From positions 124,001-188,000 of the forward strand of contig NZ_SDPN01000002.1 of assembly GCF_004134825.1 (NCBI RefSeq): 64,000 nucleotides of DNA, in the 5' to 3' direction. Of the stretch, positions 26,516 through 33,819 are shown one piece after another (position 1 is the first letter of the stretch; every line of letters starts with the position of its first letter). Both the position numbers and the translations under genes were made by a program. Under the pieces are notes generated by a model that ran no database searches, was not told the DNA's origin, and saw nothing but the letters and a program-made list of their open reading frames with translations. Source of the DNA: Agromyces albus (GTDB lineage Bacteria; Actinomycetota; Actinomycetes; Actinomycetales; Microbacteriaceae).

Positions 26516-26527
26516 TTCAACGTTGAA
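26516..26527. promoter_or_regulatory. Palindromic operator-like site at the GH59 start
   Basis: TTCAACGTTGAA is a perfect 12-bp palindrome with a central CG. It overlaps the GH59 ribosome binding region, 12 bp before the start codon, so it could act as an operator on a short leader. Confidence 0.4.
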
Positions 26528-26721
26528 GGGAGCGTGGATGCCTCGATCAGCACTGACCTGGGCGATCCAGACCTACGCGACGCGAACGTATCGACCCTCG
26601 AACACGGCGCACAACGAAAGGAACGCATTCGCTCGCACTCGAGCCCAAGCGAACATTCGGGCGGAGCGGAGCTGCACTGCCGAGGAATGTGCAGCCCGAA
26701 ACATCCGTCATCCTCTTCCCA

Positions 26722-26737
26722 ATGTTGACGTCAACAT
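26722..26737. promoter_or_regulatory. LacI-type operator 1 before the GH30 gene
   Basis: ATGTTGACGTCAACAT is a perfect 16-bp palindrome with a central CG. It contains a TTGACG that could serve as a -35 element. Confidence 0.6.
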
Positions 26738-26756
26738 GTAGCCTCGGGACTCGAGC

Positions 26757-26772
26757 GTGTTGACGTGAACAC
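26757..26772. promoter_or_regulatory. LacI-type operator 2 before the GH30 gene
   Basis: GTGTTGACGTGAACAC repeats the first site with one mismatch in the dyad. The two centres are 35 bp apart, and this site lies 36 bp before the start codon. Confidence 0.6.
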
Positions 26773-26807
26773 GCGCGATCTTCCAATGGCGAAAGAGGAC
26801 GACGTCA

Positions 26808-29800
26808 ATGACGATGTACGGCAGACGGCTCACCGCGCTCCTGACGAGCGCGGCACTTGCAACCGGCGCCCTGCTGGCGGCCCCGATCGGCGAGGCCGCG
26901 CCAGCCGCCGCCGCGGACGGCGTCACCATCACGCCGAATCCCTGGTACGCGGGTGAGGCATTCGAGGGTTGGGGGACGAGCCTCGTCTGGTTCGCGAACG
27001 CCACGGGCAACTACCCCGAAGAGCTGCGCGAGGAGCTCTACCAGGCGGTCTTCGGTGAAGACGGCCTCGACCTCAACATCGCGCGCTACAACATCGGCGG
27101 CGGCAACGCCTCCGACGTGCAGGACTACTTGCGTCCGGGCGGCGCGGTCGAGGGCTGGTGGGCACCGAACCCCGACGGCGACGCCGGCACGCACGGGGGC
27201 GTCTCCACGAAGTACGCCGACCGCAACGCGCTTCTCGCGGCCTGGGATGCCGACGACCCCGCCTCCTACGACTGGTCGGCCGACGAGACGCAGCGCTGGT
27301 GGGTCGAGCGACTCGCCGCCGAGGGTCAGATCACGCACTGGGAGACGTTCGCCAACTCCGCGCCGTACTTCATGACCGAGAGCGGCTACGTCTCGGGTGG
27401 CTTCAACTCCTCTGCCGAACAGCTGAAGCCCGCCGCCGAGGCGCAGTTCGCGAAGTACCTCGTGAACGTCACGGAGCACATCGAAGACGAATACGGGATC
27501 GAGGTCGACACCCTCGATCCCTTCAACGAGCCGAACACCAACTACTGGGGCACGACGCTGAGCAACGGCAAGCCCGTGGGCGGGCGCCAGGAGGGCATGC
27601 ACATGGGGCCGGCCCGTCAGGTCGCGCTCATCGACGACGTGCGCGCCGCCCTCGACGACGCGGCATCCACGACTGAGGCCGGACTCTCGGCGATGGACGA
27701 GACGAACCCGGGCATCTTCGCGACGAACTGGGCGGGCTACCCCGCCGCCACGCGCGACAAGGTCGACCGCATGAACGTGCACACCTACGGCACCTCGGGC
27801 CGGCTCGTCGTGCGCGACCTCGCGAAGCAAGCCGACACCGACCTGTGGATGAGCGAGATCGAGGGCAACTGGGTCAGCGGCTACAACCCCGTCAACATCG
27901 AGAACGGCCTCGGCATCGCCGGCCGCATCATGGACGACCTGCGTGAGCTCGAGCCGAAGGCCTGGGTGCTGTGGCAGCCGGTCGAAGACCTCTACAACAT
28001 GGAGCCGCAGGGCGAGAACCTGAACTGGGGATCGATCTTCATCGACCTCGACTGCCAGCCGTATGAAGAGGCGGAGGGCACCGTCTGGAAGTCCGCTCGC
28101 CGCGTCGCCGACGCGGGCGGCAACTCTGCCGCGGTCGCACCGTGCGGCGTCGAGATCAACTCGAAGTTCAACACGATCCGCAACTTCACGAAGTTCATTC
28201 AGGAGGGCGACCACCTGATCGCGATCGACGACGTCTCGAGCACCGCGGCCGTGCGGGCCGATGGCACGGGAGCCACGATCGTGCACCGCAACACGTCGGC
28301 ATCCGAGCGCCAGGTCACGATCGACCTCTCCCGCTTCGGTGACATCGCCGAGGGCGCCACGGTCACCCCGGTCGTCACGACGCAAGCCGAGTCGGCGGAT
28401 GCCCCGACCTCCAATGCACTCGTCGAAGGCGCTCCCGTCACGATCGACCGCACGGCGCGCACCGCCACCGTGACGGTACCGGCCAAGTCGGTCACGACGT
28501 TCGTGATCGACGGGGTCTCAGGCGTCGCGGCGGATGCCCCGGCGCTCGTCGACGGGCACCGCTACCAGCTCGTCGGCACGCAGAGCGGCAAGGCGTTCAC
28601 CGCCGCCGGATCCACGACGGCCACGTCGATCACGGGTTTGACGACGGATGCCGCGAAGGCCGCCAAGCAGGTCTGGACGGTGCACGAGGTCGCCGCCGGA
28701 GAGCGCGAGGCGACGAAACGCGTCGTGCTCGAGGCATCCGACGGCCGTGTGCTCGGCGCCACGAGCGCTGGCACCGACCTCCGCCAGGTGGCCCCGGATG
28801 CCGCGGCGCTCGAGCCCGCCACCCGCTGGATCGTGAGCACGACCGACGGCCGCCGCTACACGCTCGTGAACGAGAAGCTCGCGCTCTCGCTCGACGTGAA
28901 CGGCCAGTCCACCGCCGAGGGCGCCGGAGTCGGCGTCTACGGCTCGAACGGCGGTGGCAACCAGTCGTGGGCGCCGCGCGATCTCGCGCCGCTCGCCGAC
29001 CAGACGGTCGCGGCACGCACGCTCGTGGGGGTGCCGCCCGTGCTGCCCGAGACAATCGTGCCGCGCTACTCGTGGGGCGCCGGCGCACCGGTCGCCGTCA
29101 CGTGGCAGCTGCCGGATGACGCGGCGTGGGCCGAGAGCGGTCGGGTCGAGGTGCCCGGCACGCTGACCGACATCTTCGGGCAGGCCATCGAGGTCACCGC
29201 GCTCGTCGACGTCGGCGGGCTCACGGCCACCGATCCTGTCTCGATCACCGTGGCCGAGGGCGCGTCGCTCAGCGGCGTGCAGTCGGAAGCCCCCGCCACC
29301 GTGCCCGCTCGCGTGGGTGCCTCGGAGAACGCCTTCGACGTGCCCGTGGTGTGGGACTGGACCGGGGTTTCCTCCGATCAGTTCGCGTCGGTCGGCGTCG
29401 TGCACGTCGCCGGCGTCGCGACGGCCGACGGAGCCGAGCTGCCCGCGCAGCTCGCCGTGCTCGTGACCGAGGGGACGCTCCGCAACTTCAATCCCGATGC
29501 CGGCACGACGGCCTCGGCGAGCTCGACCGAGTCGGGCTACCCCGTCGACCGCACGCGAAACGGCGACATCGGCGACAAGGGCTGGTCGAACTGGGTGTCG
29601 AGCAACAAGCCGACCCAGAGCACGCTGACCTACCAGTACGCGGCCGCCCACCAGGTCGAGCGCGTCGCGGTGCACTTCTACCGCGACGGCACGACGAGCT
29701 GGGCGCAGACCATGAAGGTCGAGGTGCGCGGTGCGAACGGCGTGTGGGCTCCGGCCCCGGGTTGGGAGACGGCGCAGCCAGTCGTGTCGCCGGCCGACGG

Positions 29801-30461
29801 CAGCGCACCGGTCGTGGTCGCGGAGTTCCCGCCGATCACCGCCACGGGCGTGCGCGTCGTGATGAACGCCTACGCGAACACGCACCTCATCGTCTCCGAG
29901 GTGCAGGTGTTCGAGTCGGCGGAGTCGCCCGCGGCCGTCAGCGACCTCGCGGCGCTCCGGCTCGACGGCGCGCTCATCGACGGCTTCGACCCGGCGACGA
30001 CCGCGTACGAGCTCGACGTCGACGGCGGCCGCCTGCCGCTCGTCGATGCGATCGCCGTGGACTCCGCCGCGAGCGTGCGGATCACCCAGCCGACCACGGC
30101 CAACGGCGGCGTCGCCACGATCGTCGTGACGTCGGCGGATGGCTCGACCGAGAGCCGGTACACGGTCACGATCCGGCGCCACGCCGTGATCGCCGACCTC
30201 CAGATCGTCGAACGGCCGCGCGTCGGGTCGCCCGCGCACGCGACCGCGACGATCGATCCGGGCGACGGCGAGATCGCGTGGCAGTGGTACCTGAACGGCG
30301 AGCCGATCGCCGGCGCCACCGAGCAGAGTTTCACGCCCGAGACGAACGATGCGGGCAAGGAGCTCAGTGTGCGAGTCACGGTGTCGGCCGACGGTGTCGA
30401 GGGTGCGTCGGCTGAGACCGAGCGCCAGCGCATCGTCTCGCTGCACTCGCGCCAGCCCTGA
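26808..30461 (+). CDS. Secreted modular GH30 enzyme, endo-beta-1,6-galactanase-like
   Basis: A 1217-residue secreted enzyme (signal peptide about 1-37). The GH30 barrel and side sandwich span about 40-570, opening with EGWGTSLVWFANATG; the acid/base is E241 in DPFNEPN and the nucleophile E350 in MSEIEGNW. This resembles GH30 subfamily 5, which cuts beta-1,6-galactan side chains of arabinogalactan. Then come a ricin-B-like trefoil (575-725), two Big_4-type domains (733-885), an F5/8-type-C-like domain (893-1036), a cadherin-like sandwich (1045-1125) and a C-terminal Ig-like domain. AGAGGA precedes the ATG by 8 nt. No LPxTG or membrane anchor is seen, so it is probably released or held by its binding modules. 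Confidence 0.85.
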   Translation: MTMYGRRLTALLTSAALATGALLAAPIGEAAPAAAADGVTITPNPWYAGEAFEGWGTSLVWFANATGNYPEELREELYQAVFGEDGLDLNIARYNIGGGNASDVQDYLRPGGAVEGWWAPNPDGDAGTHGGVSTKYADRNALLAAWDADDPASYDWSADETQRWWVERLAAEGQITHWETFANSAPYFMTESGYVSGGFNSSAEQLKPAAEAQFAKYLVNVTEHIEDEYGIEVDTLDPFNEPNTNYWGTTLSNGKPVGGRQEGMHMGPARQVALIDDVRAALDDAASTTEAGLSAMDETNPGIFATNWAGYPAATRDKVDRMNVHTYGTSGRLVVRDLAKQADTDLWMSEIEGNWVSGYNPVNIENGLGIAGRIMDDLRELEPKAWVLWQPVEDLYNMEPQGENLNWGSIFIDLDCQPYEEAEGTVWKSARRVADAGGNSAAVAPCGVEINSKFNTIRNFTKFIQEGDHLIAIDDVSSTAAVRADGTGATIVHRNTSASERQVTIDLSRFGDIAEGATVTPVVTTQAESADAPTSNALVEGAPVTIDRTARTATVTVPAKSVTTFVIDGVSGVAADAPALVDGHRYQLVGTQSGKAFTAAGSTTATSITGLTTDAAKAAKQVWTVHEVAAGEREATKRVVLEASDGRVLGATSAGTDLRQVAPDAAALEPATRWIVSTTDGRRYTLVNEKLALSLDVNGQSTAEGAGVGVYGSNGGGNQSWAPRDLAPLADQTVAARTLVGVPPVLPETIVPRYSWGAGAPVAVTWQLPDDAAWAESGRVEVPGTLTDIFGQAIEVTALVDVGGLTATDPVSITVAEGASLSGVQSEAPATVPARVGASENAFDVPVVWDWTGVSSDQFASVGVVHVAGVATADGAELPAQLAVLVTEGTLRNFNPDAGTTASASSTESGYPVDRTRNGDIGDKGWSNWVSSNKPTQSTLTYQYAAAHQVERVAVHFYRDGTTSWAQTMKVEVRGANGVWAPAPGWETAQPVVSPADGSAPVVVAEFPPITATGVRVVMNAYANTHLIVSEVQVFESAESPAAVSDLAALRLDGALIDGFDPATTAYELDVDGGRLPLVDAIAVDSAASVRITQPTTANGGVATIVVTSADGSTESRYTVTIRRHAVIADLQIVERPRVGSPAHATATIDPGDGEIAWQWYLNGEPIAGATEQSFTPETNDAGKELSVRVTVSADGVEGASAETERQRIVSLHSRQP

Positions 30462-30480
30462 CGTGCGGCGCCCGGGCGCC

Positions 30481-30520
30481 GGTGGTTTCGATACGCGCCA
30501 CGGGCGCTCCTCGACCACCG
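30481..30520. repeat. Dispersed intergenic repeat, single copy
   Basis: It starts GGTGGTTTCGATACGCG and ends CGACCACCG, matching the ends of the copies at 22533-22632 with a different centre. Confidence 0.7.
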
Positions 30521-30599
30521 GTGCTCGGGCGCTCTCTCGCGCCGTCCGCGCCGCGGCACATCACGGGTCATTGCTCGTGGTGATTTCCTTCCGGGAGTG

Positions 30600-30629
30600 C
30601 TCGGCATCGACGCGAGCGTCGATGCCGAG
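30600..30629 (+). terminator. Possible terminator hairpin after the GH30 gene
   Basis: A 14-bp perfect dyad (30600-30613 with 30616-30629) with only 2 nt at the centre. It is 138 bp after the stop, so it may serve the GH30 transcript or be part of the repeat cluster. Confidence 0.4.
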
Positions 30630-30657
30630 ACGCCCGTGACTCCTGTACCCGCCCCGT

Positions 30658-30715
30658 GACTCCTGAAAACAAGGACGCGTTTCGCCGTGAATCGGCGTCC
30701 TTGTTTTCAGGAGTC
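30658..30715. repeat. Perfect 21-bp inverted repeat
   Basis: The left arm (30658-30678) begins GACTCCTGAAAAC; the right arm (30695-30715) is its exact complement, with a 16-nt loop. The 10-mer GTGACTCCTG also occurs 20 bp upstream at 30636. The right arm ends about 85 bp past the stop of the convergent oxygenase gene, so a terminator role is possible. The AT-rich core in such GC-rich DNA is notable. Confidence 0.75.
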
Positions 30716-30800
30716 TCTCCGCCGTGAACATGGCTGCTCGGCCGAAGATGGGGGCGAATGGATCCGTCGCGGGTCGGAGATGCCGTCGCCCTTGGTCGGT

Positions 30801-31853
30801 TCAGGAGCGACTCGCGAGCACCCGCTCCGCCTCACGCTCCGTGTCGCTCGTGTTGTTCACGAGCCCGCGGGAACCCCGGAGCTTCGCCTCGATGTGCTCG
30901 CCGATCGTGATCGGACCGTACAGCTCCTTCTCGCCCTCGGCGACGCATCCGGGGAGCGTCGTGATCACCGCGTCGACGTTGCCGTCGAAGAAGAACGCGG
31001 CGGAGCGGCGTCGCTTGATGCGTCCGCCGATCACGGGCGGCTTCACGCGGTGCAATGTCGACTTCCAGCGCTCGTTGGTCCACCGCGCCGTGAGGTCGCC
31101 GAGGTTCACGAGCAGCGCGCCGGGCAAGGGCGAGACGTCGTTCCAGCCGCCGTCGGCGTCGAGCACCTGGAGCCCTTTCACGTCGTCGGCCCAGAGCAGC
31201 GTCACGATGCCGAAGTCGGTGTGCTCGCCCATGCCGATGAGGTCGCCGTCGAGCTCGACGCGCTCCCCGTCGGGCAGCGCGTAGTTGTTCATGCGCAGCA
31301 CGTCGAGCGAGTGGTCGGTGTATGAGTCGAAGTACCCGGCCGGCAATCCGAGCGCGTCGGCGAAGATCTGCATCATGATCTTCGCGACCGAGGTGGCGTG
31401 CGACATCCAGAGCTCGACATCTTCTTGGAAGGTTTCGCTCTCGGCGGGCCAGATGTTCTCGGAGTACATCGCGGGATCGACCTCGACGTGGCCGTAGTCG
31501 GCAGCGGTCGCGCCGAGGTTGAAGGCCTCGAAGAAGTCGTTCATGCGTTCGGCCTTCTCGACGCCGAGGCTGAGGCTGAGGCGCTCGGACTTCGGTGGGC
31601 TGTAGCCGCGGTTGACGCCGGCGGGCGCCTGGTACTGCTTCTTCACGTCGAGCGGCAGCTCGAAGAAGCGGTCGCTCGCGCGGCCGAGGCGCGCCCAGGC
31701 CTCGAGGGGGATCCCGTGACCGAGGATCTGCATGAAGCCGACCGTGCGGGCCGCCTCGTCGAACTGGTGGGCGACCTGGGCCCGCTCGGCGTCGGTGCCG
31801 CCCGCGATGTATGGGGCGATGTCGATCGCCGGAACATGGAATGCAGCTGACAT
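30801..31853 (-). CDS. Isopenicillin N synthase-like 2OG-Fe(II) oxygenase
   Basis: A 350-residue non-haem iron oxygenase. The N-terminal DIOX_N domain includes GFMQILGHGIPLE and YQAPAGVNRGYSPPKSER. The catalytic 2OG-FeII_Oxy domain supplies the iron triad as HTD in MGEHTDFGIVTLL plus the His in STLHRVKPP, and the downstream Arg that would bind 2-oxoglutarate is in the RRRSAAFFF region. Related bacterial proteins oxidise small molecules of many kinds; the substrate is unknown. It is divergent from an XRE-cupin regulator that probably controls it. Confidence 0.9.
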   Translation of the reverse strand: MSAAFHVPAIDIAPYIAGGTDAERAQVAHQFDEAARTVGFMQILGHGIPLEAWARLGRASDRFFELPLDVKKQYQAPAGVNRGYSPPKSERLSLSLGVEKAERMNDFFEAFNLGATAADYGHVEVDPAMYSENIWPAESETFQEDVELWMSHATSVAKIMMQIFADALGLPAGYFDSYTDHSLDVLRMNNYALPDGERVELDGDLIGMGEHTDFGIVTLLWADDVKGLQVLDADGGWNDVSPLPGALLVNLGDLTARWTNERWKSTLHRVKPPVIGGRIKRRRSAAFFFDGNVDAVITTLPGCVAEGEKELYGPITIGEHIEAKLRGSRGLVNNTSDTEREAERVLASRS

Positions 31854-31916
31854 GCCGGTCTCCTTCGGTGTTCGGATATCTTCGTCCTGTTCCCCACGCC
31901 CGTTGCCGGACCCGAG

Positions 31917-31935
31917 TGATAGGTATTGGTTATCA
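31917..31935. promoter_or_regulatory. Possible operator at the XRE regulator start
   Basis: A TGATA...TATCA inverted repeat with a 9-bp spacer lies directly before the XRE-cupin ATG, between the two divergent genes. The arms are short, so this is a tentative autoregulatory site. Confidence 0.3.
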
Positions 31936-31937
31936 AT

Positions 31938-32573
31938 ATGGACGAGAATCGAGCTCCTCGGGTGAACACCGTGTTACAGGATCCGGATGCCGCAGCCGAC
32001 GTCAGCGCCGCGGTCGGGCGAGCCATCCGTCGTGCCCGTGAGGCGGCGGGGCTCTCGATGCGCGCCCTCGCACGCTCGAGCGAGATGAGCCAGCCGTTTC
32101 TCAGCCAGGTCGAGAAGGGCGCGACGAGTCCCTCGCTCTCGAGCCTCTACCGGCTCGCCCATGCGCTCGGATTGCCACCGAGCGAGCTCATGCCACCCGT
32201 GAGCGGGCCGCACGGCGTGTCGGTGCTGCGCCGGGGGGAGGGGCGAGAGCTCCCCGTCTCCGACGCGCCAGACGCAGCGAGCGGACGACTCCTCTCGGCG
32301 GGCGCCGGTCACGTGCTCGAGGTGGTCGAGTACCGCGTCGCGCCGGGGTCCGACCTCGGCGGCTGGTTCGAGTCCGACGGCGAGATGACGGTCTACGTCA
32401 TTGACGGCGAGGTCGAGGTGACACTCGAGAACGAGGGCTCCTGGCGACTCGGAGCCGGCGAGGCGATCAGCCATCCGGCCGACATCCGGCATCGCTGGGC
32501 TGCGGCCGGCGAGAGGGAGGCCCGAATCCTGCTCTCGATCGCGCACACGCGCCCGGCTGCGGCGCGCCAGTAG
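31938..32573 (+). CDS. XRE family regulator with C-terminal cupin
   Basis: A 211-residue regulator. The helix-turn-helix covers about 25-80 (IRRAREAAGLSMRALARSSEMSQPFLSQVEKGATSPSLSSLYRLAHALG), and a cupin_2 domain covers about 125-200 (GGWFESDGEMTVYVIDGEVEVTLENEGSWRLGAGEAISHPADIRHRW). This architecture is common in regulators that sense small polar metabolites. The ATG at 31938 is chosen; a TTG at 31926 is in frame and no clear ribosome site decides between them. Its divergent partner is the 2OG oxygenase gene. Confidence 0.87.
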   Translation: MDENRAPRVNTVLQDPDAAADVSAAVGRAIRRAREAAGLSMRALARSSEMSQPFLSQVEKGATSPSLSSLYRLAHALGLPPSELMPPVSGPHGVSVLRRGEGRELPVSDAPDAASGRLLSAGAGHVLEVVEYRVAPGSDLGGWFESDGEMTVYVIDGEVEVTLENEGSWRLGAGEAISHPADIRHRWAAAGEREARILLSIAHTRPAAARQ

Positions 32574-32577
32574 GCTG
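32572..32577 (+). promoter_or_regulatory. -10 element before the ROK regulator gene
   Basis: TAGGCT overlaps the end of the XRE gene. Unlike the leaderless cases, it leaves a leader of about 25 nt that carries a GAGAGGGGGAG ribosome site. Confidence 0.4.
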
Positions 32578-32607
32578 GACCGCGCGATACGGGAGAGGGG
32601 GAGCGGC

Positions 32608-33732
32608 GTGCGAGCGTTCGATCCCACGGCGATGCGCGAGGCGAACTCCTCGCTGACCCTCCGCTCGCTGTACCTCGCGAGCGGCCCGGTCACGATGACC
32701 GAGCTGAATCGCACGACCGGCCTGTCGCGTCGCACGATCGAGCTCATCCTCACCGACCTCGTCACCGAGGGCTGGGTCGAGCCGATCGAACCCGGGCCGG
32801 CGTCGGGCGTCGGGCGCCCGCCGCGTCTCTACGCGTTCCGGCCCGAGCACGCCCTCGTCGGAGCGGTGCAGTTCGACACCCATTCGACCGAGGCGCTCGT
32901 GGCCGACCTCAGTGGCGCCGTGCTCGGCCGATCCCGGCGCAAGCTCACGAACTCGACGAACCCCGACCTCACCCTCGCCGAGGCGAGGGCCGCGTTGCTC
33001 GCCGCGGTCGACGAATCCGGCAGGTCGCTCGAGGACTTCCGGGCGGTCGGCGTGGCGATGGGAGGCGCCGTCGACGACGACGGCACGGTCGTCACCCTCG
33101 TCAACGCCCCGCGGTGGGCGGGTGTGCGCGCCGCCGACGCGCTCAGTCTTCCGGCCGGCGTGCGCGTCATCATCGACAACGACGCGAACCTCGCGGCGCT
33201 CGCCGAGGGCGCGCTCGGCGCGGCGACCGACCACGCGAGCTTCACGTGGCTGCTCGCGGGCAATCGCGCGGGCTCCGGCATCATCATCGACGGACGCATC
33301 CATCGGGGCTTCCGCGGGGCGGCCGGCGAGATCGTCGAGGCGAACCTCCTGGGTACGCGAGCGATGGAGCACAATCCGTTCGGCCTGCTCACCTCGCCCG
33401 ACCCGGCCGAACGAGCGGCGGGCGAGGCCATCGTCGAGGGCGTGCGTCGCGGCGACGCCGAGGCGATCGCCGAGCTCGACGCCTTCGTCGCGCCATTCGC
33501 GCAACTGCTCGCCGTGTTCGCGTGGACCATCGCCCCGCCGCTCATCGTGCTCGGCGGCGGTCTCGAGGCCGGCGCCGACGTGCTCATTCCGAGCCTGCGC
33601 GCCGCCCTCGAGGCGGCCGGGGCGCCCGCCATGGAGTTGCGCGGTTCGGCGCTCGGGCGCGAGGCCATGCTGCAGGGCGCACTGCGGGTCGCGATCATGA
33701 GCGTCGAGCAGGAGCTCTTCAGCTCCGCCTGA
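32608..33732 (+). CDS. ROK family transcriptional regulator
   Basis: A 374-residue NagC/XylR-type regulator. A winged helix-turn-helix (about 20-75, PVTMTELNRTTGLSRRTIELILTDLVTEGWVE) is fused to a ROK sugar-kinase-like domain (85-360) with DNDANLAALAEGALG and GHRIHRGFRGAAGEI-like blocks. The Cys-rich zinc motif (CxCGxxGC) normal after GE(I/F)GH is absent; the region reads TRAMEHNPFGLLTSPD. It is therefore unlikely to have kinase activity and should only sense sugar. A GTG start is used. It precedes the GMC oxidoreductase/importer cluster, which it probably controls. Confidence 0.88.
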   Translation: MRAFDPTAMREANSSLTLRSLYLASGPVTMTELNRTTGLSRRTIELILTDLVTEGWVEPIEPGPASGVGRPPRLYAFRPEHALVGAVQFDTHSTEALVADLSGAVLGRSRRKLTNSTNPDLTLAEARAALLAAVDESGRSLEDFRAVGVAMGGAVDDDGTVVTLVNAPRWAGVRAADALSLPAGVRVIIDNDANLAALAEGALGAATDHASFTWLLAGNRAGSGIIIDGRIHRGFRGAAGEIVEANLLGTRAMEHNPFGLLTSPDPAERAAGEAIVEGVRRGDAEAIAELDAFVAPFAQLLAVFAWTIAPPLIVLGGGLEAGADVLIPSLRAALEAAGAPAMELRGSALGREAMLQGALRVAIMSVEQELFSSA

Positions 33733-33819
33733 GCGAGGCGCTGAGGGCGACATCCCGGTGAAACATCCCGCAGTTATGCTGCAAAGTAGCAATACTTCGC
33801 CGAGTCTCGGGAGTTCCGA

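Larger units (their letters stand above)
26505..26807. other. Divergent GH59/GH30 control region
   Basis: This 303-bp stretch holds no credible gene. It contains the palindrome at 26516-26527 next to the GH59 start and two related 16-bp palindromes near the GH30 start. The middle 190 bp have no structure I can name. Confidence 0.6.
30462..30800. other. Gene-free region between the GH30 and oxygenase genes
   Basis: This 339-bp stretch contains one copy of the dispersed repeat, a 14-bp hairpin and a perfect 21-bp inverted repeat. No reading frame in it looks coding. Confidence 0.6.

Noticed and set aside
24279-26741. An 820-codon plus-strand open frame opposite the GH59 gene
   Set aside because: Antisense artefact of GC-rich coding sequence; no motifs.
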